A stretch of DNA of 64,000 nucleotides from contig NZ_CP095491.1 of NCBI RefSeq assembly GCF_023028105.1, positions 1,364,001-1,428,000 of the forward strand. The letters are read 5' to 3'. Below are positions 17,000 to 25,470 of this stretch, in pieces. Below the pieces are notes generated by a model. It was given only the letters and a program-made list of their open reading frames with translations. It did not search any database and was not told the origin of the DNA. The position numbers and the translations under genes were made by a program. This stretch comes from Halosolutus gelatinilyticus. GTDB lineage: Archaea; Halobacteriota; Halobacteria; Halobacteriales; Natrialbaceae. The number at the start of each line of letters is the position of its first letter. Position 1 is the first letter of the stretch.

Positions 17000-17560
17000 T
17001 TACTCGAGGAGGCCGAGGTCCTCGAGACGCGAGACGATCTTGTCGACGGCGTGTTCGGCGTCTTCGGGTTTCTTCCCGCCGGTGATGACGAGTTTTCCGG
17101 ACCCAAACAGCAGCGCCACGACCTCGGGCTCGTCGAGTCGGTAGACCAGTCCCGGGAACTGTTCGGGCTCGTACTCGATGTTCTCGAGGCCGAGGCCGAT
17201 CGCGATCGCGTTCAGGTTGAGGTTCCGCCCGAGATCGGCGGAGGTGACGATGTTCTGGACGACGATCTCGGGGTCCTCGTTGACCTGGATCTGGAGCTCG
17301 CGGAGTTTGTCGAAGACGATGCGGAGGCTCTCGTGGACGTCTTCGGTGCTCTTGGCGCCGGTGCAGACGATCTTCCCCGACCGGAAGATCAACGCTGCCG
17401 ATTTCGGGTTCTGCGTCCGATAGACCAGTCCGGGGAACTGCTCGGGATCGTAGTCCGCCCCTTCGAGGTCCATCGCAACGCTCTGCAGGTCGAGTTCCTG
17501 TCCGATGCCGGTCGACGCCACCACGTTTTCGATGTTTATGGTGTCCTTCGGGTCCGTCAT
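17000..17560 (-). CDS. tbp: TATA-box-binding protein TBP
   Basis: 186-residue general transcription factor that binds the TATA box and recruits TFB and RNA polymerase. Two imperfect saddle repeats are plain: INIENVVASTGIGQELDL and later IVVQNIVTSADLGRNLNL; YDPEQFPGLVYR and YEPEQFPGLVYR; IFRSGKIVCTGAKS and LFGSGKLVITGGKK. Length and acidity match haloarchaeal TBPs. Haloarchaea often hold several tbp paralogues; this is the only one in the window. Its own promoter is unusually AT-rich with overlapping TATA-like elements. Confidence 0.98.
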   Translation of the reverse strand: MTDPKDTINIENVVASTGIGQELDLQSVAMDLEGADYDPEQFPGLVYRTQNPKSAALIFRSGKIVCTGAKSTEDVHESLRIVFDKLRELQIQVNEDPEIVVQNIVTSADLGRNLNLNAIAIGLGLENIEYEPEQFPGLVYRLDEPEVVALLFGSGKLVITGGKKPEDAEHAVDKIVSRLEDLGLLE

Positions 17561-17577
17561 AAGTCGCTTAAAAAGAC

Positions 17578-17598
17578 GTATTTAAGGTTTATAAAGGT
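17578..17598 (-). promoter_or_regulatory. tbp promoter with two TATA-like elements
   Basis: On the minus strand CCTTTATAAACC (about 17586-17597) is followed by CTTAAATAC (about 17578-17586), at 18-38 nt before the tbp ATG. TBP binding its own strong TATA element would give autoregulation; that is an inference. Confidence 0.55.
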
Positions 17599-17761
17599 TG
17601 GTGCCGCCACCTGATATATCCGGTTTATACAGATACCGGTACTTCCGGTGACAGTTCGAGTCCGATCGCGCGGTCGTCCGGCGAGACGGGCTCGAGCCCG
17701 AGCGACGGCCGCGGTTCGGGAAAACGGTAGGCTCATACGCGACCCGCGGCGAAGGACGAAC

Positions 17762-18868
17762 GTGTACTTCCTCGAACTGGGCGGCGAGGACGACGCGTTC
17801 GCGGCCGCGGAAGCGGAGCACGCCGCGACCGGCGTTCGGCGGATCGCGCCCGGGCTCGCCGCGGCGAACGCGATCGATCCCGCGCGGATTCGGGGACTCG
17901 CCTACGCACACCGCGCGAGCGAACTCGTCGGACGGACCGACGCCGATATCGACGGCGCCCGCGCGCTGCTGGAGGCGGCTCCGATCGATCGCGAGGGAAC
18001 GGTCGCGGTGCGGGCGACCGACGTCCACGGGGCGACCGGCGTGAGCGCGTCGCGCGCCGAGCGCGAACTCGGACAGGTGCTGGTCGATCGCGGGTTCGCG
18101 GTCGACCTCGACGACCCGGATCACGTGCTGCGTGCGGCGTTTTCCGAGGGCCGCCTCGACGAGTCCGGGACGAAGGCGACCGCGAGCACAGATGCGGAGA
18201 CTGGTGATCTGCTAGCCCCCATCGACGGCGACGACCCGATCGGAGAGCGCGTCTCGGTCTGCGCGCTCGGCTGGCTCGCCGCCGAGAGCGTCCGGGACTT
18301 CGGCGCCCGCGCGCCGACGGACAAGCCCTTCTTCCAACCCGGCAGCATGGACCCGCTGCTCGCTCGCGCGATCGCCAACGTCGCCGGCGCCCGTCCCGGT
18401 GCTGCGATCCTCGATCCCATGTGCGGCACCGGCGGAGTGCTCGTCGAGGCCGGACTCGTCGGCGCGGACGTGCTCGGCACCGACGCGCAGACGAAGATGG
18501 TCCGGGGCGCCAGCGAGAACCTGCGGCACTACCTCGATCGCGACGATGCGTCCCCGATCGGCGTCGATCGGGGGTTCTGGCGCGTCGCCCGCGGCGACGC
18601 GACCCGACTCCCGATCGCGGACGACGCGATCGACGGCGTCGTCTTCGACGCCCCGTACGGTCGCCAGTCGAAGATCGAAACCCACCGTCTCGAGGACCTC
18701 GTGTCGGGCGCGCTGTCGGAGGCCCGCCGCGTCGCCGATCGCGCGGTCGTCGTCGCCGATCGATCGTGGGCCGCGGAGGCGCGGGCCGCGGGCTGGGAAC
18801 TCGAATCAGCGTTCGAACGGCGGGTGCACCGATCACTGACGCGGTATGTGCTGGTGCTGTCGGCGTAA
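17762..18868 (+). CDS. tRNA (guanine10-N2)-dimethyltransferase (Trm-G10 / Trm11 family)
   Basis: 368-residue SAM-dependent tRNA methyltransferase that methylates the exocyclic amine of G10. The N-terminal 150 residues form a THUMP-like tRNA-binding domain (VAVRATDVHGATGVSAS, then ERELGQVLVDRG). The C-terminal Rossmann domain has motif I DPMCGTGGVLVEAG and the catalytic motif DAPYGRQSK, equivalent to the DPPYG of this family. I chose the GTG at 17762 because the family begins M-Y-x-L-E-L-G-G; the in-frame sequence upstream is arginine-rich and non-coding in character. A 5-bp segment of Thr/Ser-rich linker (TKATASTDAETG) separates the domains. Confidence 0.92.
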   Translation: MYFLELGGEDDAFAAAEAEHAATGVRRIAPGLAAANAIDPARIRGLAYAHRASELVGRTDADIDGARALLEAAPIDREGTVAVRATDVHGATGVSASRAERELGQVLVDRGFAVDLDDPDHVLRAAFSEGRLDESGTKATASTDAETGDLLAPIDGDDPIGERVSVCALGWLAAESVRDFGARAPTDKPFFQPGSMDPLLARAIANVAGARPGAAILDPMCGTGGVLVEAGLVGADVLGTDAQTKMVRGASENLRHYLDRDDASPIGVDRGFWRVARGDATRLPIADDAIDGVVFDAPYGRQSKIETHRLEDLVSGALSEARRVADRAVVVADRSWAAEARAAGWELESAFERRVHRSLTRYVLVLSA

Positions 18869-18897
18869 GGGCGGCGGGTCGGTGCGGGGTTGCGGCG

Positions 18898-19335
18898 TTA
18901 CGACTCGTTCGCGAGCGCGCGCTCTCGGAGCCTCCTCTCCTCCTCCGTCTCGGCGGTGAGTTCGGGGACCGAAACCGGTCGTCCGTCGCCGTCGATCGCG
19001 ACGAAGGTGAACGAGGATTCGGTCGTCTGCTCGGATTCGCCGGTCCGGGGGTTCTCCCGCCACGCGCGGAGGTCGACGTCGACGCTCGTCCGCCCCGCGT
19101 CATAGACGTACGCCTCGACGAGCGCGATGTCGCCGATCCCGATCGGGCGATCGAAGTCGAGTTCGTTCACGCGGGCGGTGACGCAGGTCTCGCCGGCGAA
19201 GCGCATCGCCGACATGGCGCCGACCTCGTCGAGCCACTTCATCAAATTGCCGCCGTGGAGCGTGTCGTTGTTGTTCGCGTGATTCGGCTGGACGCGAAAG
19301 CGGTTCCGAATGTGCGTCTCGAGGACGGTTGGCAT
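18898..19335 (-). CDS. Hotdog-fold acyl-CoA thioesterase (YciA/BACH type)
   Basis: 145-residue hotdog thioesterase that hydrolyses acyl-CoA to free acid and CoA. It carries the family motif NDTLHGGNLMKWLDEVGAMS with the catalytic-site Asp36 equivalent, and CVTARVNELDFDRPIGIGD. A charged helix (TAETEEERRLRERA) forms the C-terminus. It starts 45 bp upstream of the rfc gene's stop codon and on the same strand, so the two may be co-transcribed without functional link. Confidence 0.92.
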   Translation of the reverse strand: MPTVLETHIRNRFRVQPNHANNNDTLHGGNLMKWLDEVGAMSAMRFAGETCVTARVNELDFDRPIGIGDIALVEAYVYDAGRTSVDVDLRAWRENPRTGESEQTTESSFTFVAIDGDGRPVSVPELTAETEEERRLRERALANES

Positions 19336-19380
19336 AACGGCTACTCGACGCGCAGTCCGAAAAAGCCGGGTTCCGCGTAG

Positions 19381-20391
19381 TTAGGCGTCCCGACCGAGTT
19401 CCGCCAGCAGGTGCGAGAGGTGAATCCGATCGCTCGTCCCCGCCTGCATCTCGAACTCGACGTCCGCGGCCAGTCGGTGGACGCGGGCCAGTTTTTCGCC
19501 CTGGTACCGCTTCCGGGAGAGGGCAAGGATCTCCGCGAGCACCTCCTCGCCGTCGAGGCCCTCGTCGACGAGCAGATCGTCGAGGGTCCCTCTGGCGTCG
19601 GTGAACTCGCCCGCCTCGGCGTCGTCGAGCATCGATTCGACCTCGTCGTCGAGGCCGACCTCGCCGATCGTCTCGTAGGCTGCGGACATCGTCAACTCGC
19701 CCTCTTGCTCGACGGTCGTCTGCGCCGCGAGAATGGCCTGCCGGAGGTTCCCGTTCGCGTATCCGGCGACGAACTCCAGGCCGTCCGGGTCGTAGTCGAC
19801 GCCCTCGGCGTCGGCGATCCGTTCGAGAACCGTCACGATCTCCTCGCTCGTCGGCGCGCGGACGGAAACGGGGAAACACCGCGATCGGATCGGCGGGATG
19901 AGTTTCGTCGGCTGGCGGGTCGCGACGATAAACTGCGTCGTCCGGTGGTGCCGTTCCATGATGCGACGGAGCGCCTGCTGGAAGTCCTCGCGGACGTCCT
20001 CGGCGTTGTCCAGCAGGATCGTCTTGTACTCGCCCGAGACGGGCGCGTAGCTCGCCGACTCCTTCAGGACGTGGTTGATCATGTCCCGCTTGGACAGCGA
20101 CGATCGGCCGACCAGAAACGAGGCGAACCGGGGGTCGTTCTTGATCTCGGTCTTGGTGCGCCCGAAGAAGTCGGCGACGTTGATCTCGATCAGGTCGCTG
20201 TCGGGGTCGGTGTGCGCCTCCCGGGCCAGCGAACGCGCCGCCGCCGTTTTCCCGCTCCCGGGCGGCCCCTGCAGGATGAGGTTGATCGGCTCCTCGACCG
20301 CTCGCTCCAGGTACTCGCGAGCGTCGTCCTGTGGCAACTCGGCCAGCTCCGGGGCGTGGGTGTCGGTCCACAGCGGCGCGTCCATCGCCAC
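19381..20391 (-). CDS. Replication factor C small-subunit paralogue (RfcC-like AAA+ ATPase)
   Basis: 336-residue clamp-loader-type AAA+ ATPase that would help load PCNA. Walker A is GPPGSGKT (42-49). The Walker B region reads TILLDNAEDVRED, where canonical RFC small subunits have D-E-A-D, so the usual catalytic glutamate position is altered. Sensor 1 is QFIVATRQPTKLI and the SRC-type arginine-finger motif is present (PPIRSRCFPV). The C-terminal helical collar domain follows. Haloarchaea carry several RFC small subunits; this divergent type matches the one usually called RfcC. The gene lies in an area rich in replication genes but far (5 kb) from pcn. Confidence 0.8.
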   Translation of the reverse strand: MAMDAPLWTDTHAPELAELPQDDAREYLERAVEEPINLILQGPPGSGKTAAARSLAREAHTDPDSDLIEINVADFFGRTKTEIKNDPRFASFLVGRSSLSKRDMINHVLKESASYAPVSGEYKTILLDNAEDVREDFQQALRRIMERHHRTTQFIVATRQPTKLIPPIRSRCFPVSVRAPTSEEIVTVLERIADAEGVDYDPDGLEFVAGYANGNLRQAILAAQTTVEQEGELTMSAAYETIGEVGLDDEVESMLDDAEAGEFTDARGTLDDLLVDEGLDGEEVLAEILALSRKRYQGEKLARVHRLAADVEFEMQAGTSDRIHLSHLLAELGRDA

Positions 20392-20505
20392 CGGCTAGGG
20401 GCGGGACGGGTAAGAATCGGTCGATCGATCGCCGCGAATCGCAGCGTCCGGTCATCCGACGGTCATCGATCGTGCCGTCAGCCGTCGCTCGTCGCCGCCC
20501 CGCCG

Positions 20506-21621
20506 TCACCCGCCGGTCTCGTTGTCACCGCCGCCCCCGGCCTGCACGTCCGCGATCGTAAACGTCGTTTCGACGCGCTCGCCGTCGCGTTCGATGGGGG
20601 AGGCCGCATCGACGTCTTCCGGGTCGCCCTCGTAGAGGACGGCGACCAGATCGTCCTCCTCGTCGACGGTCGCGTTCTCGTTGACGTCGACGGTGACGTT
20701 CTCGTGTTCGCCGGGTGTGAGCTGGTCGCTCGTGCCGATCACGTTCCCGGTCTGGTTGTTCTCGATCGCGACGAAGCCCTCCGCCGGAATCGCCGCGTTG
20801 GCGGTCACCGTCCGCTCGTTCGCGTCGACGATCGTGACGTTCGGCTCGGTGTGGAACTCGAGTTCGATCTCCGAGAGCGCGCCGTCGCCGTCGGTGTAGA
20901 CGCCGATCGTCCGGTTTCCGGCTGCGGTCCCGGTGGTGTCGAGCGAGAAGGACACCTCCCGCGACTCCCCGGGGCCGAGTTCGAGCACCTGCCACTCCAT
21001 GACCTGTCCGTCGAGGCGGAGCTGGACGTTCTGCTGGGCGTTCGCCTCCGTCGGGTTACGGATCTCGGCGACGACCTCGATCGTCTCGTTCGTCGTCGCT
21101 GTCGGGGGCGCGTCCATCGATTCGACGAGGAATGAATCCTGCAGCGGACTCTCCCCATCGTCGACCGTCACCGTCGCGGTATCGCTGACCGGGAACCCGT
21201 CCGCGAGGTAGGGTTGATCCTCCTCGCCTTCGCTCTCGCCGTACGAGTAGGTCTCGTCGCCGTTCGTGTCTCGGTGGACCGTCGCGGTCAGCTGTCCGGA
21301 GAGTTCCGGGCCGCCCTCCTCCTGCTCGATCGTGACGTTCTCGTGGCTGCCGGACTCGAGATAGTCGGAGACGGCCAGCGGCTCGTCGCCCCCGTCCGTG
21401 ATGACGATGAATCCGCCGTCCGAGAGGGATACCGCGTCGATCTCCACGCTCGTCCCGTCACCCTCCTGATTCTCGAACGTGATCTCGGCTTCCGGGTTCT
21501 CGTCGACGCCGAAGATCGCCGGTGCCTGTCCGACGACGATCCCAGCGATGAGGACGATCGCGATCGCAATCAGGATCGCGACGATGCGCTTGATCGTGCC
21601 GAACTGCAGTCTCGAACTCAT
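20506..21621 (-). CDS. Exported membrane-anchored DUF7282 repeat protein
   Basis: 371 residues. The single N-terminal TM helix (about 15-38: IVAILIAIAIVLIAGIVVG) is followed by an acidic extracellular part. Two DUF7282-like beta modules, each built around GGFIVI/EGFVAI and a GSHENVTI or GEHENVTV strand, flank a central immunoglobulin-like CARDB domain (APPTATTNETIEVVAEIRN, then RLDGQVMEWQVLELGPGES). Such proteins are presumed haloarchaeal surface components with no assigned activity. The ATG at 21621 (MSSRLQFGTIKR) is chosen because the upstream extension is not signal-like. Gly-rich C-terminus, no obvious sorting motif. Confidence 0.82.
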   Translation of the reverse strand: MSSRLQFGTIKRIVAILIAIAIVLIAGIVVGQAPAIFGVDENPEAEITFENQEGDGTSVEIDAVSLSDGGFIVITDGGDEPLAVSDYLESGSHENVTIEQEEGGPELSGQLTATVHRDTNGDETYSYGESEGEEDQPYLADGFPVSDTATVTVDDGESPLQDSFLVESMDAPPTATTNETIEVVAEIRNPTEANAQQNVQLRLDGQVMEWQVLELGPGESREVSFSLDTTGTAAGNRTIGVYTDGDGALSEIELEFHTEPNVTIVDANERTVTANAAIPAEGFVAIENNQTGNVIGTSDQLTPGEHENVTVDVNENATVDEEDDLVAVLYEGDPEDVDAASPIERDGERVETTFTIADVQAGGGGDNETGG

Positions 21622-21825
21622 TGTGAGGGACCCGCGTGCGTTGGACCATCGTTCGGCAGCCACCGGCTTAAAGGACGCTTTTGATTCTGGTGGATGAGAA
21701 ACGGGCAACGGATCGACCCACGATCCCCGGCGACGCGCGATCCGACAGCCGGCCGGCGATCGCGCTCGGACTCCAGGGGACCCAATCCGAAGCCGGTTTA
21801 GCCGCAGCCCGCCGACTGTGAACCG

Positions 21826-22767
21826 ATGCCACTGCGCGTGACGTTTCTGGGAACCAGCGGGGCGATTCCGACCACCGAGCGGAACCCGAGTGCGATCTTC
21901 GTCGCCCGCGAAGGGGACCAGCTGTTGTTCGACGCCGGCGAGGGGACCCAGCGGCAGATGATGCGATTCGGAACCGGCTTTTCAATCTCGCACCTGTTCG
22001 TCACGCACCTCCACGGCGATCACGTCCTCGGAATTCCCGGCCTGCTCCAGACGATGGCCTTCAACGATCGCGAGGAGCCGCTGGCGATTCACGCCCCTCA
22101 CGGTACGCGCCGCCAGCTGAAATCGCTCGTGAACGCCCTCGGAAACCGCCCCTCGTTTCCCGTCCGGATCGACGAGGTCGGCGACGGCGACGTCGCCCAC
22201 CGCGCCAACGAGTACGAGGTTCGGGCGTTCGGCACCGACCACGACGCCCGGTCGGTCGGCTACGCCCTCGTCGAGGACGATCGCAAGGGCCGGTTCGACC
22301 GCGAGCGCGCCGAAGAGTTGGGGGTGCCGGTCGGCCCCAAGTTCTCGAAACTCCACGAAGGCGAACCCGTCGAACTGGAGGACGGCACCGTCGTCGAACC
22401 CGACCAGGTCGTCGGCGAGCCCCGCCCCGGTCGGACGATCGTGTACACCGGCGACACCCGGCCTACGACGGCGACGATCGACGCAGCCGATGACCCCGGC
22501 TTACTGATCCACGACGCGACGTTCGCCGACGACCGCGCCGAGCGGGCCGCGGAGACCGCCCACTCGACCGCGCGCCAGGCCGCCGAGATCGCCTCTCGGA
22601 CCGGCGCCGATCGGCTGGCCCTGATGCACCTCTCCTCGCGCTACGCCGGCTATACCGACGATCACGAGGAGCAGGCCCGCGAGGTCTTCGACGGCGACGC
22701 CGAGAACGTCTTCGTCCCGGATGACGGCGACACGCTCGACATTCCGTATCCGGACGCCGACGAGTAG
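21826..22767 (+). CDS. rnz: Ribonuclease Z (tRNA 3'-endonuclease)
   Basis: 313-residue metallo-beta-lactamase endonuclease that removes the 3' trailer of precursor tRNAs. It starts with LRVTFLGTSGAIPTTERNPS; the zinc motif is FVTHLHGDHVLGIPG (about 59-73), with further ligands in FGTDHDARSVGY, VYTGDTRPT and LMHLSSRY. The PxKxxxLxxG-type region VGPKFSKLHEGE is the exosite/PxKxRN-like loop. Length and motif order fit archaeal RNase Z. Followed after 97 bp by a separate membrane protein gene. Confidence 0.97.
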   Translation: MPLRVTFLGTSGAIPTTERNPSAIFVAREGDQLLFDAGEGTQRQMMRFGTGFSISHLFVTHLHGDHVLGIPGLLQTMAFNDREEPLAIHAPHGTRRQLKSLVNALGNRPSFPVRIDEVGDGDVAHRANEYEVRAFGTDHDARSVGYALVEDDRKGRFDRERAEELGVPVGPKFSKLHEGEPVELEDGTVVEPDQVVGEPRPGRTIVYTGDTRPTTATIDAADDPGLLIHDATFADDRAERAAETAHSTARQAAEIASRTGADRLALMHLSSRYAGYTDDHEEQAREVFDGDAENVFVPDDGDTLDIPYPDADE

Positions 22768-22864
22768 CGGACGACGGGAAGAGAGGGAGCCGCGGAGCGA
22801 ACCGGGCGTCTCACGCGCGGCGAATCGGGACGAACTATTCGGGCCTCCGCGTCGTCGCTTCCGT

Positions 22865-23485
22865 ATGGTCAGGACGATCGGCGGGCAGGACACCGATCGG
22901 ATGGAGGCGCTGAGCGACGGCCTGTTCGCGATCGTCCTCACGCTGCTCATCCTGCAGTTCGAAGTGCCGAACGTCCCGCCCGACGAATTGCCGGCGGCGG
23001 TGACCGACCAGGGGACGCTGCTGTTCAGCTACCTGCTGAGTTTCTTCGTCGTCGGTCTCTACTGGATCGTCCACCACAACATCTTTCAGCACATCGTCCG
23101 CCACGATCGAGTGCTGCTGTGGCTCAACCTCATCTTCCTGCTCACGGTCTCCTTTCTCCCGTTTCCGACCGAACTGATCGGCACCTACGGGACGCAGTTC
23201 GCCTGGACCCTCTACGCGCTGAACATCATCCTCGTCGGCCTCTCGCTGACCGTCGTCTGGGCGTACGCGGCTCGCGAGGAATACCTCAGCGACGAGATCA
23301 GCGATCGGACGGCGTGGCTGGTTACGGGCCGCGGGCTGATCTCTCCGCTCGTCTTCCTGCTTTCGATCGGCGTCGCGGCGGTCTCGCTCACCCTGGCGTT
23401 CTACATCGTCCTGCTGATCATCCCGCTGCAGATGTACTGGGTCCGTCGATACAGGCGGGAACTCGAACCCTTCGACGAGGAGTGA
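22865..23485 (+). CDS. TMEM175-family potassium channel protein
   Basis: 206 residues with six predicted helices. The first helix carries DRMEALSDGLFAIVLTLLIL, matching the RxxxFSD signature of TMEM175 channels (here RMEALSD, with Leu in place of Phe). Prokaryotic TMEM175 proteins have one six-helix unit and form tetrameric K+ channels. The start at 22865 gives MVRTIGGQDTDRME; upstream in-frame sequence overlaps the rnz stop and is unlikely. The gene's 3' end lies next to the broken corA on the other strand. Confidence 0.88.
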   Translation: MVRTIGGQDTDRMEALSDGLFAIVLTLLILQFEVPNVPPDELPAAVTDQGTLLFSYLLSFFVVGLYWIVHHNIFQHIVRHDRVLLWLNLIFLLTVSFLPFPTELIGTYGTQFAWTLYALNIILVGLSLTVVWAYAAREEYLSDEISDRTAWLVTGRGLISPLVFLLSIGVAAVSLTLAFYIVLLIIPLQMYWVRRYRRELEPFDEE

Positions 23486-23493
23486 ACGGAGGA

Positions 23494-23796
23494 ACGCGGA
23501 GCACCCGAGGGGTCGTCGATCACGGCCTCCTCGATGCGTTCGAGTCGCCGCTGCTCGAACGAGGGTGTACGCGTCGAACTCCTCGACTTTCGTCCGCCCG
23601 CCGCCGGTGACGTCGTCGACCGACAGCGAGTGGATGTCGAAGACGTCGGCGAGCCGGCGAAGGTCGGTCGCGTCGCCGCCGGTCGCGTCGATTCAGGCGA
23701 GATCGCTCGACTTCCGAGCGCCGCCAGGTCCGCGGAGTCCTCCGCGGCCGTCGTTCCAGTCGGTCCGCCCCGTCGGCCGATCACCACGTCGATCAT
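23494..23796 (-). pseudogene. Degenerate N-terminal fragment of a CorA-type Mg2+ transporter
   Basis: The minus strand begins MIDVVIGRRGG in one frame. A second frame then reads IDATGGDATDLRRLADVFD, continuing IHSLSVDDV and GGGRTKVEEFDAYTLV, which matches the haloarchaeal CorA N-terminal domain (FxIHPLSxEDV...K.EEF). A TGA lies immediately before IDATGG, where relatives have Trp, so at least one frameshift and one stop interrupt it. The first frame resumes as RRLERIEEAVIDDP and then runs antisense to the TMEM175 gene. The C-terminal TM helices and GMN motif are absent, so transport is not possible. Ends are approximate. Confidence 0.65.
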
Positions 23797-23948
23797 TCGG
23801 CGTTCACCCCAATCGCGAGCAGCGTCACGCCGACCATGACGAGGGTGATCGAGAACGATCGGCCGGGGTACGCGACGGCGGTCCCGAGCGCGTACCCGAC
23901 CAGTCCGAGACACGTCCCCACGACGCCAGCCAAGAGGCGTCGATTCAT
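23793..23948 (-). CDS. 51-residue two-TM membrane protein
   Basis: Short protein with two hydrophobic helices (about 5-27 and 33-49) and a basic start (MNRRLLAG), typical of small haloarchaeal membrane proteins of unknown function. Its TGA overlaps the ATG of the corA remnant (ATGA), the arrangement expected for translational coupling, which suggests the two once formed an operon. With corA broken, its current role is uncertain. Confidence 0.65.
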   Translation of the reverse strand: MNRRLLAGVVGTCLGLVGYALGTAVAYPGRSFSITLVMVGVTLLAIGVNAE

Positions 23949-24073
23949 ACGGGACCAACGACGCGCCGAGAAAAAGCGTCTGGGGTGGTTCGTCCCGACG
24001 ATCGCGTTCGAGCCCTCGGAGCGACGATCGCGTCGATTTTGAGTTTCGGCAGAAAAAGCGTCCTTCCGCGTCG

Positions 24074-25048
24074 CTACTCGTGGCCGTACACGGCCACCGG
24101 CTCGTAGGGCGCTTCGAGGTACTCGACGTCCGAACTCGAGAGGGAGATGCCGAGCGCCTCGACGGCCTCCTCCAGGTGCTCGATGCTGGACGTGCCGACG
24201 ATCGGCGCCGTCACGTTGTCGTTCTGGAAGTGCCACGCCAGCGAGATCTGGGCCATGGTGGCATCGTACTCGTCGGCCAGTTCCTGGACGCGCTCGTTGA
24301 TCTCCCGGCTGACGGGGAATTCGTGGTACGGAACGCCGGCGTTCTCGATCTCGTGGTCGGCCCGGGTCGTCGTCCGGAACTCCTCGTGGGGCCGCGCGAG
24401 GTAGCCCGCACCGAGCGGGCTCCACGGAATCGTGCCGACGTCGTACTCGTTACAGACGGGGTACATCTCCCGTTCCTCCTCGCGGTAGGCCAGGTGGTAG
24501 AGGTTCTGCATCGTCTCGAACGGCGCCAACCCCTCGCGCTCGCTCACCCGGCGCGCTTCGAGGAACTGGTGGGCCCACATCGAGGACGCGCCGACGTGGC
24601 GCACCGCTCCGCGGCGAACTGCGGCGTCTAACGCGCGCATCGTCGTCTCGATCGGCGTATCGTAATCCCAGCGGTGGATCTGGTAGAGATCGAGGGCGTC
24701 CATCCCGAGCCGGTCGAGGGAGTGGTCGAGTTCCTGCTCGATCGTCTTTCGCGACAGGCCGCGGGCGTTCCGGTGGTCGTTCGCCCCCGTAAAGCGGACC
24801 TTCGAGGCGACGACCAGCCGATCGCGATCGTAGTCCGCGAGGATGTCTCCCAGAATCTCCTCGCTCTCGCCCGCGGAGTAGACGTTCGCCGTATCGAAGA
24901 AGGTGATCCCGAGATCGATCGCGCGCTCGATCAACTCGCGGCTCTCGTCCGCGTCGAGCATCCACTCGCGATCGCTGCCGAAGCTCATGCAGCCCAGACA
25001 GATCTTGCTGACCGCCATCCCGGTCGAACCGAGGGTGGTGTACTCCAT
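24074..25048 (-). CDS. Aldo/keto reductase
   Basis: 324-residue NADPH-dependent oxidoreductase with a TIM-barrel fold. It opens MEYTTLGSTGMAVSKICLG. The tetrad is visible as Asp51 area (ITFFDTANVYSAG, with Asp and Tyr), Lys (VVASKVRF) and His (LYQIHRWD). The cofactor-binding end is TAPIVGTSSIEHLEEAV. The architecture fits the YajO/YakC-type subfamily that reduces aldehydes and quinones; the natural substrate is unknown. The ATG at 25048 is chosen because the protein begins at the family's N-terminus; upstream in-frame sequence does not resemble it. Confidence 0.93.
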   Translation of the reverse strand: MEYTTLGSTGMAVSKICLGCMSFGSDREWMLDADESRELIERAIDLGITFFDTANVYSAGESEEILGDILADYDRDRLVVASKVRFTGANDHRNARGLSRKTIEQELDHSLDRLGMDALDLYQIHRWDYDTPIETTMRALDAAVRRGAVRHVGASSMWAHQFLEARRVSEREGLAPFETMQNLYHLAYREEEREMYPVCNEYDVGTIPWSPLGAGYLARPHEEFRTTTRADHEIENAGVPYHEFPVSREINERVQELADEYDATMAQISLAWHFQNDNVTAPIVGTSSIEHLEEAVEALGISLSSSDVEYLEAPYEPVAVYGHE

Positions 25049-25470
25049 AAAGAAGCATCCCGCAAGGGGCGGCAAATAAGCACAGGCACCGGCAGAACGA
25101 TTCAGACAGCCGAGCATCGATGCGATCCTCTGCTGAAATCCCCCGCGTGAGCGCAACCTCGGAGAGCACCTCGACGCGCGCGAATCTCACAGTCCGGTCG
25201 CATACGACGGCCCTCGCCTTCGTGACGGTCGGTCTTGGATCGCTGATCGTCGTTTCCGGCGGATCTACGTTCTCCTTTCAACCGTCGCCGCGTTCGCACT
25301 CGTCGCGATGGCGATCGGCCGACGAACAGCGTGTTGTTCCTCAGGCGAGTGACGGACGTTCTCGAGGGGGTCGCCCAGTAGCACCGATGCACACTGGATC
25401 AGGACCGAAGCGTCGAGTCGCGGTGAGATTCCGCGCCGGATTTATACCGCCTTCGCCCCTATGGCCGCCC
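25049..25470. other. Intergenic region with possible remnant of a small membrane protein
   Basis: 422 bp without an intact gene. On the plus strand one frame reads TTALAFVTVGLGSLIVVSGG (about 25206-25265), and after a frame change IYVLLSTVAAFALVAMAIG (about 25264-25320). Together these would be a two-helix membrane protein broken by a one- or two-base indel. This is a weak case. The right end carries the promoter of the DUF460 gene. Confidence 0.35.
25441..25446 (+). promoter_or_regulatory. TATA box of the DUF460 gene
   Basis: TTTATA lies 25-30 nt before the GTG at 25471, the standard spacing for a leaderless haloarchaeal transcript. It decides the start codon in favour of GTG 25471 over far-upstream in-frame ATGs. 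Confidence 0.65.
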
